Of a DNA stretch of 64,000 nt, positions 54,841 to 63,288 are shown in pieces. Source of the stretch: Helicobacter_B zhangjianzhongii (lineage in GTDB: Bacteria; Campylobacterota; Campylobacteria; Campylobacterales; Helicobacteraceae); assembly GCF_030249855.1 (NCBI RefSeq), contig NZ_JANURN010000001.1:1-64000 (forward strand), written 5' to 3'. The notes below the pieces were generated by a model. That model worked only from the letters and a program-made list of their open reading frames with translations, did not search any database and was not told the origin of the DNA. The translations under genes were made by a program, and so were the position numbers. Positions within the stretch are counted from its first letter, which is position 1; every line of letters begins with the position of its first letter.

Positions 54841-56414
54841 TCGCCCAAGCACACCCTAGAATCCACTTTTGCACGCACCCAAATCCTTACACAAACGCAC
54901 ACACTAGAATCCTAAAGCGTGGATTCTACTATGTCCTGCTAGCCCTATCTCTAATCTCTCTAGCCCAAGCCCAGCCCACAAGCAAAGAATGCGCCAATAG
55001 ATCCTTCACCCTCCAAAGCAAGCCCAATCTCTCCCCCAAGCTCCTACTAGAAGAAATCGCGCTTGAGTGCAAGCTCTCTTTAATCCTAGAAAACAACGCC
55101 CAAGCCGCCCTAGATCAAACAAAAGTAAGCTTCTCTTTCCACAAGGCAAAGCTCCAAGAGATCTTATCCACCATAGCCAAGGCAAGCGACACGCACTACT
55201 CCCTAGAGCAGGGGCTTATCCGCTTTAGCCACCTACACACGCAAACTTTCCATATCAACTACATCGCCACCGCACGCGTAGGCAGCTCCAATACCGATGT
55301 CGTCTATGGGCAAGAGTCCCAAGCCCAATCCCTAAGCCCACACACAAGCTATTTTCAGCCCTACTCTAGCAACCCCCTAGGCGATGATATACAGACAAAA
55401 GCCCTAACCCAAGGCACACAAAGCCCCATTTTTGGCAAATCTGGCACGAAGATTTACTCCATTGATGAGCTAAATTTCTGGGGCGATTTAGAAAATGAGC
55501 TAATAGCCATAATCTACCAAGAAAACGACAGCTACCACCCAAAGCACCCGCGCATTATCATCAACAAAGGCGCAGGACTCATCACCATAAACGCCACCCC
55601 ACGCCAGCTAGATCGCGCTAGAATCTACCTAGATGCCCTGCAAGCGCGCCTAAGAGAGCAAGTGCAAATTGATGTGCAGATTTTCCACATAGAGCATAGT
55701 GATATAAACACCATAGGCGTGAATTGGGGCAAGCTCTTTGAGCTAGGGCTAAACACCCAATCCCCCCAAGTCCCACTCCTAAGCACCACGCCTAGCGGGC
55801 TAAATTACGGCGTGTATGTCTTCTCACAGGATTTAAGTATCGGGCAGATCGTGCAGTTTCTCAAAGAATATGGCAAGACAAAATCCATCTCAAACCCCAA
55901 AATCATCACCCTAAACAACCAGCCAGCCATCATCTCTGTGGGCAATGTCCTACGCTACTCCCAGAGCCTTATCTATCAAACCTCAACCAACTCTTCCACG
56001 ATCCAAAACACCGGCTACCAATACCCAAGCGTCTTTAGCGGTGTGCTGCTTGATGTAACGCCATCAATCTATGGGCAAGAAATTATCCTAAAGATCAATC
56101 CCTCTATCACCGCAGCAAAAGACCCAAGCATAGAAAATCAAGCCCAAGCCCTAAACGCCCCGCCCAATCTCTCTACCAATCAGCTCTCCTCCATTGTGCG
56201 CATACAAAATGGGCAGCGCGTGATTTTAGGCGGGCTTATTAGCGAGACAGATTCTACAAGCACCAAAAAGCTCCCCCTGCTAGGCTCAATCCCCATTATC
56301 AAATACCTCTTTTCTTACAAAAAGACCATTAAGCAAAAGCGCGAAATGGTCATCATAATCACCCCAACGATTATCGATAATCAAAGCACGGACTACACCA
56401 TAAATGAAGCCTAA
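54837..56414 (+). CDS. Secretin (GspD/PilQ/CtsD type)
   Basis: 525 residues; ATG 54837 overlaps the previous stop. About 28 N-terminal residues that come partly from a TAGAATCCACTTTT repeat precede the hydrophobic signal (YYVLLALSLISLAQA, about 31-45). N-domains follow to about residue 270. The secretin core has IGVNWGKLFELGL, SNPKIITLNNQPAIISVGNVL (in parts) and the signature RVILGGLISETDS...LPLLGSIPIIKYLF...REMVIIITPTII. It forms an outer-membrane ring for DNA uptake pili or type II export. With PilN/O/P-like and GspE-like neighbours the operon resembles the Campylobacter Cts transformation system. Confidence 0.9.
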   Translation: MIAQAHPRIHFCTHPNPYTNAHTRILKRGFYYVLLALSLISLAQAQPTSKECANRSFTLQSKPNLSPKLLLEEIALECKLSLILENNAQAALDQTKVSFSFHKAKLQEILSTIAKASDTHYSLEQGLIRFSHLHTQTFHINYIATARVGSSNTDVVYGQESQAQSLSPHTSYFQPYSSNPLGDDIQTKALTQGTQSPIFGKSGTKIYSIDELNFWGDLENELIAIIYQENDSYHPKHPRIIINKGAGLITINATPRQLDRARIYLDALQARLREQVQIDVQIFHIEHSDINTIGVNWGKLFELGLNTQSPQVPLLSTTPSGLNYGVYVFSQDLSIGQIVQFLKEYGKTKSISNPKIITLNNQPAIISVGNVLRYSQSLIYQTSTNSSTIQNTGYQYPSVFSGVLLDVTPSIYGQEIILKINPSITAAKDPSIENQAQALNAPPNLSTNQLSSIVRIQNGQRVILGGLISETDSTSTKKLPLLGSIPIIKYLFSYKKTIKQKREMVIIITPTIIDNQSTDYTINEA

Positions 56415-57132
56415 CTCCCTAAAATCCACCGCAAGCAAGCTCGCACAAACACGCGCAAAGCTCGCTCTTGCGTGGCGCAAAATCTATGCCCATATAGAGC
56501 CTAAATCCCGCCATATATATGGGACAATCGATGAGGTGATAAAGGGATTTTGCACGCGTGCAAGCACCTATATCACAACACTTATCCACACACTCCTAGC
56601 CAAGACTCTAGCCCAAAGAAACGCACTTATCACTCTAGGGCTGCTTTTTGTGAGTGTGTGCTTTGGGCTGTGGAGTGTGTTTGTGCTAGGCATACTCTAT
56701 GAGCGCGCACAAAGCAGCTTGCGCGCCTCTTTACTAGAATCTAATGCGCTTGTAGCAACACCTAAACCCCCCATAGAATCCCCACGCATAGCCCCTAGCA
56801 CACCGCCTAAAAGCCACATTGGTATGGGAGACTCTCTCCAAGCCCTTAGCACAAAGCCCCCAGCAATCCCAGCTCTTGATGAGAAAGAGAGCGTTATCAC
56901 AGGCAGTCTTACCTACACAAATGCCATAAGTATCGCTAGAAGTAGTCTTATGGCACAGGATTTTACACGCGCTAGGATTTGGCTGTATCGCGCATTTTTA
57001 CTCCACAATGGTGCGCAAGAAGTGTGGGAGCTGTATTGGCAATCCTTTGAGCAAGACTATCGCGCGAGCATTGAGCAAAAGCAAGCTGCCTATACACTCT
57101 ATCTCCAAGCTAAACGCTACTATGGATTCTAG
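56404..57132 (+). CDS. Membrane protein of the secretion operon with TPR-like tail
   Basis: 242 residues; overlaps the secretin by 11 bp and the ATPase gene by 11 bp. A basic cytoplasmic N-terminus, one membrane helix (about 75-101), a Pro/Ser-rich linker (about 115-150) and a helical C-terminus (about 175-242) with TPR-like residue spacing (SLMAQDFTRARIWLYRAFLL). It ends YYGF plus TAG, where GGATTCTAG again supplies the stop. Position suggests a counterpart of CtsX or a secretin-linked scaffold; there is no motif to prove it. Confidence 0.58.
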   Translation: MKPNSLKSTASKLAQTRAKLALAWRKIYAHIEPKSRHIYGTIDEVIKGFCTRASTYITTLIHTLLAKTLAQRNALITLGLLFVSVCFGLWSVFVLGILYERAQSSLRASLLESNALVATPKPPIESPRIAPSTPPKSHIGMGDSLQALSTKPPAIPALDEKESVITGSLTYTNAISIARSSLMAQDFTRARIWLYRAFLLHNGAQEVWELYWQSFEQDYRASIEQKQAAYTLYLQAKRYYGF

Positions 57133-58522
57133 TATGAAAAGAGTAGATCTATCAAGCTTTGCCCCGCGCAAGCTCCACACAGAGATCCTGCCTGCAAGTT
57201 TATGCGAGAAATTTGGCGCGATTGTATATGACGCCACTGACACACATATCATAATCGTGCTAGCTAAAGACAATGAGCATTCTAAGCAGCTCTTAGCGCA
57301 TCATTTTGCCTCACAGCAAGCCTTGGGAAAGCAGCTAGAATTTGCGCTTGAAAGCTCATTTTGCTTTTATTGGATTCTAAAGGCGGTGGGCTTTGTGGAG
57401 CATTTTTATCTGCTTGATGAAGTGGATTCTAGGCTGCAATATGTTTTAGAGCAGGCGATCGCACTTCACGCAAGCGATGTGCATATCGAGCATAAAATCC
57501 ACTACGCAAATATCCGCCTAAGGATCGATGGGATCTTGCGCGAGATAGGGCGCATAGAGCTTGAAGACTTTAGCAAGCTCTCTAGTAAAATCAAGCTAGA
57601 TTCTAGGCTTGACATCACAGAAATGCGCCTACCCCAAGATGGGCGAATGCAAAAGGAGCTTGCCCACACCGACTATGACTTCCGTATATCTTGTATGCCG
57701 CTTTTATATGGAGAGTCCATTGTCCTGCGGATCTTGCATAAGCATAGCGCGTGCATTAGCCTTGATACACTTGGGCTATCTCATAATGCCAAAGCCACTT
57801 TGCAAAATGCCATTGACAAAAAATCGGGCTTAATCCTAGTCGTAGGACCAACAGGCAGCGGCAAATCCACCACACTCTACGCGCTTATAGAAGAGCTACA
57901 AACCTTAGAGAAAAAGATCATCACCATAGAAGACCCCATAGAGTATCAAATCCAAGCCGCCACGCAAATCCAGCTTAATGAAGACTTAGGATTCTCCTTT
58001 TATCAAGCACTAAAATCCACTTTGCGCCAAGACCCAGATATTATCCTAGTAGGCGAGATCCGCGACAAGCAGACCCTAGAGCTTGCCCTAAATGCCTCTC
58101 TCACCGGGCATTTGGTGCTAGCAAGCTTGCATAGCCCTGATTGTATCTCAAGCCTTGAGCGGCTCTTTGAAATGGGCGCGGCGCGTAGTGTGCTTGCTAC
58201 AAGCTTGCTGTGTATCCTAGCCCAAAGGCTTGTGGGCAGGCTCTGTGATACTTGCAAGCATAAAACTCCGCAAGGCTACATCGCTAGAGGCTGTGATGCC
58301 TGCAATGGTAGCGGGATCAAGGGGCGATTAGTCATCGCCCAAGCCCTCCATATCAATGACTCATTGCGCGCGCTCTTTTGGGACGATGACAATAGCACGC
58401 AAACTGATTGGCGGCTGCGGCTGCGCAAAGCTCTTGTCGCTAGTAATCTCCCCACGCTAAAAGATGATGCCCTGCAAAAGCTCGCGTATATTGACTATCG
58501 CGAAATCGCCCTGCTAGAATAA
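57122..58522 (+). CDS. GspE/PilB-type secretion ATPase (CtsE-like)
   Basis: 466 residues from ATG 57122; ATG 57134 is an equal alternative and the frame is open upstream to 57008 inside the previous gene. N1/N2 domains are followed by the ATPase: DVHIEHKIHYANIRLRIDGI (in parts, about 118-138), Walker A GPTGSGKSTTLYALI (about 241-255), Asp box IITIEDPIEYQ, Walker B DPDIILVGEIRD (about 302-313), His box LVLASLHSPD, and a tetracysteine zinc site CDTC...CDAC (about 376-396). It powers pilus or pseudopilus assembly. No GspF or pseudopilin gene follows in this window. Confidence 0.92.
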   Translation: MDSSMKRVDLSSFAPRKLHTEILPASLCEKFGAIVYDATDTHIIIVLAKDNEHSKQLLAHHFASQQALGKQLEFALESSFCFYWILKAVGFVEHFYLLDEVDSRLQYVLEQAIALHASDVHIEHKIHYANIRLRIDGILREIGRIELEDFSKLSSKIKLDSRLDITEMRLPQDGRMQKELAHTDYDFRISCMPLLYGESIVLRILHKHSACISLDTLGLSHNAKATLQNAIDKKSGLILVVGPTGSGKSTTLYALIEELQTLEKKIITIEDPIEYQIQAATQIQLNEDLGFSFYQALKSTLRQDPDIILVGEIRDKQTLELALNASLTGHLVLASLHSPDCISSLERLFEMGAARSVLATSLLCILAQRLVGRLCDTCKHKTPQGYIARGCDACNGSGIKGRLVIAQALHINDSLRALFWDDDNSTQTDWRLRLRKALVASNLPTLKDDALQKLAYIDYREIALLE

Positions 58523-58551
58523 CGCCCCAAATGCCAGAATCAAGGAACACA

Positions 58552-60165
58552 ATGCATATCTATACTTTTTTCATCGCCTGCGTGCTTGCTAGTATCAGCG
58601 GTGCTTTTATGCTAGCCTTAATGGATAGCAATCACAATTGGGGCGGGGATTTCTCGCAATACATCGCCCAAGCACAAGCCCTAATCAATGGCACAATCCC
58701 CACGCAAATCGCTAATAACACGCTAATGATGCATTATAGCGATGGAGTCTATGGTCCAAATGTCTATCCGTGGGGCTATCCACTGCTACTTGCGCCAGTG
58801 CTCGCGCTCTTTGGGGAGAATCTGCTCGCGCTTAAATGTGTGAATATCGCGTTTTTTATGCTCTTTATTTTTTGCTTTTACGCGTATGTAGCTAGGCGAT
58901 TTTCTACACAAGCAAGCATTGCCCTAAGCTTGGCTTTCGCGCTTAATCCTATGCTTCTAAACTTTGCTAGCAATAATATCTTAAGCGATATTTCGTATAT
59001 GTGTATAAGCTTTGTCGCGGTGGTGGGGCTGCGAGCATTTGTAGCACCACTAGAGCAGGCAAGCAAGCTTGCTGCTTCTCCTATGGCTACTAATACTTTT
59101 AATATGTCTAATATTTCTTTGGGGGGGGGGCGAAGTGATCTAGGTATCTTTGTGCTAGGGATCCTTGGGGGGATTTTAGCACTAGCTGCCTACCTTATCC
59201 GTAGCAATGGCATAGCAGTCCTTGCAACCCTATGTGCCTTGCATCTCTACTTTATTGCTAGAATCCACACAATCCCTAGAATCCGCATTTTGCCAATCCG
59301 CCTTGTAGCCTTGAATGCGCTGCCTTATGTGGTGTTTGTGCTAGGGATTTTGCTTGTGCGATACACTTTAGACTCTAGTGGAGGAGAGGGACATATCGCT
59401 GTGCTGCTAGAGAGCATTTCGCTAAAAACTATCGTGCGCAACGCCCTCTACTACGCTGGGGTCTTTTGCGATTTTTTCGCCCTGCCAAATCCGCTCGCTC
59501 TGCTTGCACCTAGCCTTTTAGAATCCAAATACGCCTTTTTACTGCCCAATCCTTTAGGGCTGCTTGCGTGGGGCGTGTGTGTGTATTTCCTCTTTTTAGG
59601 GCTTAGGGAGTGCTATAAGCGCGATATGTTTGCGGCTTTATTTGTGGGTATTTCTCTAGGGATTTTGATTATCTGGCCCGCTTTGCAGGGCATTCGCTTT
59701 GTGTTTTGCGTGCTGCCATTTTTTGCGATATGGATTGCTAGCGGAGTGCTAAGGGTTTATGCCAAGCACCCTAAGCTTATCATCGTAATGTGCGCGCTAC
59801 TGCTTGGCTACTTTGTGCTAAAAGATAGCTACCACCTAGCAAGCAAGCATAACACCCTACCAAGAGCAATCCTAGCCATAAAGCCCCCAAACCCCTATCC
59901 CCAAGCCTTTGACCTAGAATCTAAGCAGGTGTATGCCTTTATCACCACGCATACAAGCCCAAGCGATACAATCGTGTTTTTCAAGCCGCGCGTGCTTTAC
60001 CTAGCGACTAATCGTCTAAGCTACTCCACAAGCAAGCTAGAGCGGCTCGATAAAGCGCAGTATTTGCTAGAATCTAGCTTTGCCCCACTCTTTGATGAAA
60101 AGCAGCTAGCGCATTTGCCTATCGTATATGCAAGCGAGCATTTCACGCTCTATAACCTACAATGA
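58552..60165 (+). CDS. GT-C-like polytopic membrane protein, phase-variable
   Basis: 537 residues. ATG 58552 is chosen for AAGGAACACA before it; the frame opens seven codons earlier (58531) without a site. About 11-12 membrane helices, a first periplasmic loop with WGGDFSQYIAQAQAL (acidic GT-C motif, about 23-37) and a soluble C-terminus. Ten G at 59121-59130 encode LGGGR in a loop between helices, in frame (ON). The bases before the tract (TAATATTTCTTT) are the same as in galE. A polyprenyl-phosphate-sugar glycosyltransferase role is inferred. It follows the ATPase gene by 29 bp and may share its transcript. Confidence 0.72.
   Translation: MHIYTFFIACVLASISGAFMLALMDSNHNWGGDFSQYIAQAQALINGTIPTQIANNTLMMHYSDGVYGPNVYPWGYPLLLAPVLALFGENLLALKCVNIAFFMLFIFCFYAYVARRFSTQASIALSLAFALNPMLLNFASNNILSDISYMCISFVAVVGLRAFVAPLEQASKLAASPMATNTFNMSNISLGGGRSDLGIFVLGILGGILALAAYLIRSNGIAVLATLCALHLYFIARIHTIPRIRILPIRLVALNALPYVVFVLGILLVRYTLDSSGGEGHIAVLLESISLKTIVRNALYYAGVFCDFFALPNPLALLAPSLLESKYAFLLPNPLGLLAWGVCVYFLFLGLRECYKRDMFAALFVGISLGILIIWPALQGIRFVFCVLPFFAIWIASGVLRVYAKHPKLIIVMCALLLGYFVLKDSYHLASKHNTLPRAILAIKPPNPYPQAFDLESKQVYAFITTHTSPSDTIVFFKPRVLYLATNRLSYSTSKLERLDKAQYLLESSFAPLFDEKQLAHLPIVYASEHFTLYNLQ
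59121..59130 (+). repeat. Poly-G tract, G10 (phase ON)
   Basis: Preceded by TAATATTTCTTT and encodes NISLGGGR in a loop of the membrane protein. Confidence 0.88.
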
Positions 60166-60168
60166 TTG

Positions 60169-60177
60169 TGCTATAAT
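60169..60177 (+). promoter_or_regulatory. Extended -10 promoter of galE (TGCTATAAT)
   Basis: Perfect extended -10, 24 bp before ATG 60202, straight after the previous stop. Confidence 0.7.
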
Positions 60178-60201
60178 GCGCGCTCACCTAAGGACACAGC
60201 T

Positions 60202-61314
60202 ATGACAAATCCCATTCTCATAACCGGCGGAGCTGGCTACATCGGCTCGCACGCCAATGCCCTGCTAAACGCACTTGGCTTTGATACTATCGTGCTAGAT
60301 AGTTTAGTCTATGGACATAAGCAGGCTCTGCACTACGCCCCACTGCCAAATCCCAACACTTCCTTGCTAGAGTCTCTTGTAGCTTCTAATATGGCTAATA
60401 CTACTAATATTTCTTTGGGGGGGGGGCATAAAAGTTTAGGTCAAAGCCTAGAGACCGCCCACACACGCACCACTTTTATCCACGCTGACTTAAGCGATAA
60501 AGCCACTCTAGATTCTATCTTTAGCACATATCAAATACAAGCAGTTATGCACTTTGCTGCCTTTGCCTATGTGGGTGAAAGTGTCAAAGACCCTAGCAAG
60601 TATTATTACAACAATGTCGCAAACTCGCTAAATCTCCTAGAATCTATGCGTAAAGCAAATGTCAAAAACATCATCTTTAGCTCCACTTGTGCTACCTATG
60701 GCGATCCCCTGCACCTCCCTATCACAGAGTCCCACCCGCAAAATCCCATAAACCCCTATGGCTACTCAAAGCTTGTGGTAGAAAATATGCTAAAAGACTT
60801 TAGCCACGCTTATGGGATAAACTATGTCATCTTGCGTTATTTTAACGCCGCTGGGGCGAGTATGCTTTTTAATATCGGTGAGTCTCATAGCCCTGAGACG
60901 CATTTAATCCCACTTCTTTTGCAAACTGCTTTGGGGCAGAGAGAAGTTCTTAGCATTTATGGCGATGACTACCCTACAAAAGATGGCTCCTGCGTGAGAG
61001 ACTATATCCATATCGATGACTTAGCAAGCGCGCATATCCTAGCCCTAAAGCATCTGCTAAATGGCGGCAAAAGCGAAGCCTTTAATCTTGGCAATGGATC
61101 GGGCTTCTCTATCTTTGAATTATTAGAATGTGCTAGTAATCTTTGCAATAAAAAAATCCCCTACACCATAGAATCTAGACGAGAGGGCGACCCTGCCACA
61201 CTCATTGGCGATAGCTCTAAGGCACAGCAGATTCTAGGCTGGAATCCACTTTTTGCAGATATTGAGACAATTCTTTCTTCAGCACTCAACTGGCATCGCA
61301 ATCCACGCTACTAA
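60202..61314 (+). CDS. galE: UDP-glucose 4-epimerase-like, with G-tract insert
   Basis: 370 residues; ATG 60202 follows AAGGACACAGCT, and the frame is open 12 codons upstream into the promoter. NAD-binding ITGGAGYIGSHANALL (about 6-21), the catalytic Ser region FSSTCATYGDP, YGYSKLVVE (YxxxK) and RYFNAAGA are intact. The enzyme interconverts UDP-glucose and UDP-galactose, or the N-acetyl forms. Between the DSLVYGHK and FIHADLSD strands there is an added stretch of about 35 residues with ten G (60417-60426, LGGGH). The tract is in frame (ON). Normal GalE is about 330-340 residues, so this insert explains the extra length. Confidence 0.9.
   Translation: MTNPILITGGAGYIGSHANALLNALGFDTIVLDSLVYGHKQALHYAPLPNPNTSLLESLVASNMANTTNISLGGGHKSLGQSLETAHTRTTFIHADLSDKATLDSIFSTYQIQAVMHFAAFAYVGESVKDPSKYYYNNVANSLNLLESMRKANVKNIIFSSTCATYGDPLHLPITESHPQNPINPYGYSKLVVENMLKDFSHAYGINYVILRYFNAAGASMLFNIGESHSPETHLIPLLLQTALGQREVLSIYGDDYPTKDGSCVRDYIHIDDLASAHILALKHLLNGGKSEAFNLGNGSGFSIFELLECASNLCNKKIPYTIESRREGDPATLIGDSSKAQQILGWNPLFADIETILSSALNWHRNPRY
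60417..60426 (+). repeat. Poly-G tract, G10, in galE (phase ON)
   Basis: Preceded by TAATATTTCTTT as in the 58552 gene. A slip would stop the enzyme before its active site. Confidence 0.9.
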
Positions 61315-61323
61315 GGAGCATAA

Positions 61324-62976
61324 ATGACACAAAAAAAGATCTTAATCATCGGTGCAGGACCCGCTGGGCTTAGCGCGGCTAGAGTGCTAAGTGAAAATGG
61401 CTTTAGCGTAGAGATTTTTGAGCTAGATTCACAAGTGGGGGGAATGAGTAAAAGCATAGAGCTATTTTCACAGATTGTGGATATTGGACCGCATCGCTTC
61501 TTTAGCAAGGATAAACGCTTGAATGACTTCTGGCACTCCCACACAAATGGCGAGTATGAAAAAGTCTCACGATTGACTAGAATCTTTTATAACCGCAAGT
61601 TTTTCTACTACCCTTTGCGTGGGTTTGACGCGCTTTTTAAGCTGGGCTTCCTAGAATCCACTTTATGCGTCCTAAGCTACATAAGAGCAAAAATTAGCCC
61701 CTTCAAAGGCGATAGCTTTGAATCGTGGGTGGCAAATGCCTTTGGCTATCGCTTGTATAGCATATTTTTTAAAAGCTACACAGAAAAGCTCTGGGGGATT
61801 AAATGCAGTGAGCTAGATGCGGATTTCGCCGCGCAGCGCATTAAAGGGCTTAATCTCTATGAAGCGATAAAGTCCGCATTCTTTGGCGGTGGGGGCAAAA
61901 AGCATAAGACTTTGGTCGATGAGTTTAGCTACCCCAAAAAGGGCTGTGGCGTGGTGTATGAAAATATGAAGCAAGAGATTATCAAACGCGGCGGCGTGGT
62001 GCATTGCGGTGTGGAGGTGCTAGGCATTACAACGCAGGGCAAAAAGGCAGTGGGCATTACTACCAATAAGGGCGAGTTTAGCGGGGATATTGTGATCTCT
62101 ACCGCACCTTTTAGGGATATGGTGCTGTCTTTAGATGAGCTAGATTGTGGTGTGAAAGATTTGGCTAGAGGGCTAAAATTTAGAAACACGATTTTAGTTT
62201 ATGTAGAAGTAGGGGATTCTAGTGTGGATTGCCACGCCACTGCTTCCGCAGTGTCTCGCAATGACAGAAATTTGGATTCCAGTAATGAAGTCCAAAATTT
62301 AAACGACTCCGCAAAGGATTCTAGGACTTTTGTCCAAAACACACAAAATGTAAGCGACTCGTTGGCGGCAGGATTTTGCGATGATTTTGTGGGTTGTCAA
62401 GGCAGCAACAAGGGAGCTACCTTATCGGTAGTGACCGCAGTCGCTGCCGCAGAATCCGCCAAAAGCGCGCAAAAACCAACGCTATTTAAAGATAATTGGA
62501 TTTATGTGCATAGCAAGGATACCCAAACCGGCAGAATCACCAATTTTGCTAATTGGACCAAAGATTTGCAATGCGGGCAAGATTCTGCGATTTTATGCCT
62601 TGAGTATTGGGCAAATGATGATGAGCCTTTGTGGAATCTCGATGATAATGCACTAAGCGAGATAGCAAAAAGGGATTTGCTAGAATCTAAGCTTGTAGCA
62701 GACTCTAGCCTTATCAAAAACACCAGCGTGCTAAAAATCCACAAAAGCTACCCTGTGTATGAGCGGGGCTACAAAGATAACTTGCATAAAATCTACAAAG
62801 CCCTAGATAGCTTTAAAGACTTGTATTTCATCGGGCGAAATGGCAGCTTTAAGTATAACAACCAAGACCATAGCATTCTTATGGGGCTTATGTGTGCGGA
62901 TAAAATTCTAGGCAGGGAGTGTGATTTGTGGCATATTAACACAGATTATGACTATCAAGAGAATGGTAAGGCTTAG
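61324..62976 (+). CDS. FAD/NAD(P)-dependent oxidoreductase (UDP-galactopyranose mutase/protoporphyrinogen oxidase-like) with repeat insert
   Basis: 550 residues, RBS AAGGAGCATAA. Dinucleotide-binding IIGAGPAGLSAARVL (about 7-21), then ELDSQVGGMSKS and DIGPHRFF typical of the amine-oxidase/UGM-like group. Residues about 299-388 are repeat-derived (SSVDCHATASAVSRND, DSAKDSRTFVQN, GATLSVVTAVAAAESA), then the fold resumes at FKDNWIYVHS and ends with YFIGRNGSFKYNNQDHSI, the C-terminal FAD segment. Removing the insert gives about 460 residues, normal for this family. It follows galE by 9 bp, so a nucleotide-sugar or lipid-linked sugar substrate is likely. Confidence 0.82.
   Translation: MTQKKILIIGAGPAGLSAARVLSENGFSVEIFELDSQVGGMSKSIELFSQIVDIGPHRFFSKDKRLNDFWHSHTNGEYEKVSRLTRIFYNRKFFYYPLRGFDALFKLGFLESTLCVLSYIRAKISPFKGDSFESWVANAFGYRLYSIFFKSYTEKLWGIKCSELDADFAAQRIKGLNLYEAIKSAFFGGGGKKHKTLVDEFSYPKKGCGVVYENMKQEIIKRGGVVHCGVEVLGITTQGKKAVGITTNKGEFSGDIVISTAPFRDMVLSLDELDCGVKDLARGLKFRNTILVYVEVGDSSVDCHATASAVSRNDRNLDSSNEVQNLNDSAKDSRTFVQNTQNVSDSLAAGFCDDFVGCQGSNKGATLSVVTAVAAAESAKSAQKPTLFKDNWIYVHSKDTQTGRITNFANWTKDLQCGQDSAILCLEYWANDDEPLWNLDDNALSEIAKRDLLESKLVADSSLIKNTSVLKIHKSYPVYERGYKDNLHKIYKALDSFKDLYFIGRNGSFKYNNQDHSILMGLMCADKILGRECDLWHINTDYDYQENGKA
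62215..62490 (+). repeat. In-frame repeat mosaic inside the FAD oxidoreductase
   Basis: Begins GGGGATTCTAGTG, includes the CACTGC/GCAGTG palindrome at 62225-62266, and continues through the GCAAAGGATTCTAGGACTTT composite. About 90 open codons. Confidence 0.78.
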
Positions 62977-63288
62977 GATTCGGCTTTGGGTAATCATAGT
63001 GGCGATTTAGCAAATTTTGGGGTAACCGCAGACCTTATGTCTAGCTCCACCCCAAAATTTGCTAAAAGCCCCACTAGCAACACCGCAATTCCTAGAATCC
63101 CAGAGAAAATAACCAAGCTGCAAATGTGTTTTGAGCCAAGCAACTAGGCGGCAGGATTTTTGATGAAAAAGCGGGGCTGTGCAGCCTTTTGTGCGGAGAT
63201 AAGCCTTGAGTGGCTATCGCACAAACAAAAGGCAAACTCCCCGCTTTTTCGCAAAAAGCCAACGCCAAACCAAGCAAAGGAGCAAACA
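62977..63288 (+). repeat. Intergenic repeat mosaic before the last gene
   Basis: Holds the GGGTAATCATAGTGGCGATT module, AGCCCCACTAGC...AATTCCTAGAATCCC, and the GGCGGCAGGATTTTTGATG composite seen in nadK and the HAD gene, here without an enclosing gene. RBS AAAGGAGC lies at the right end. Confidence 0.75.
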
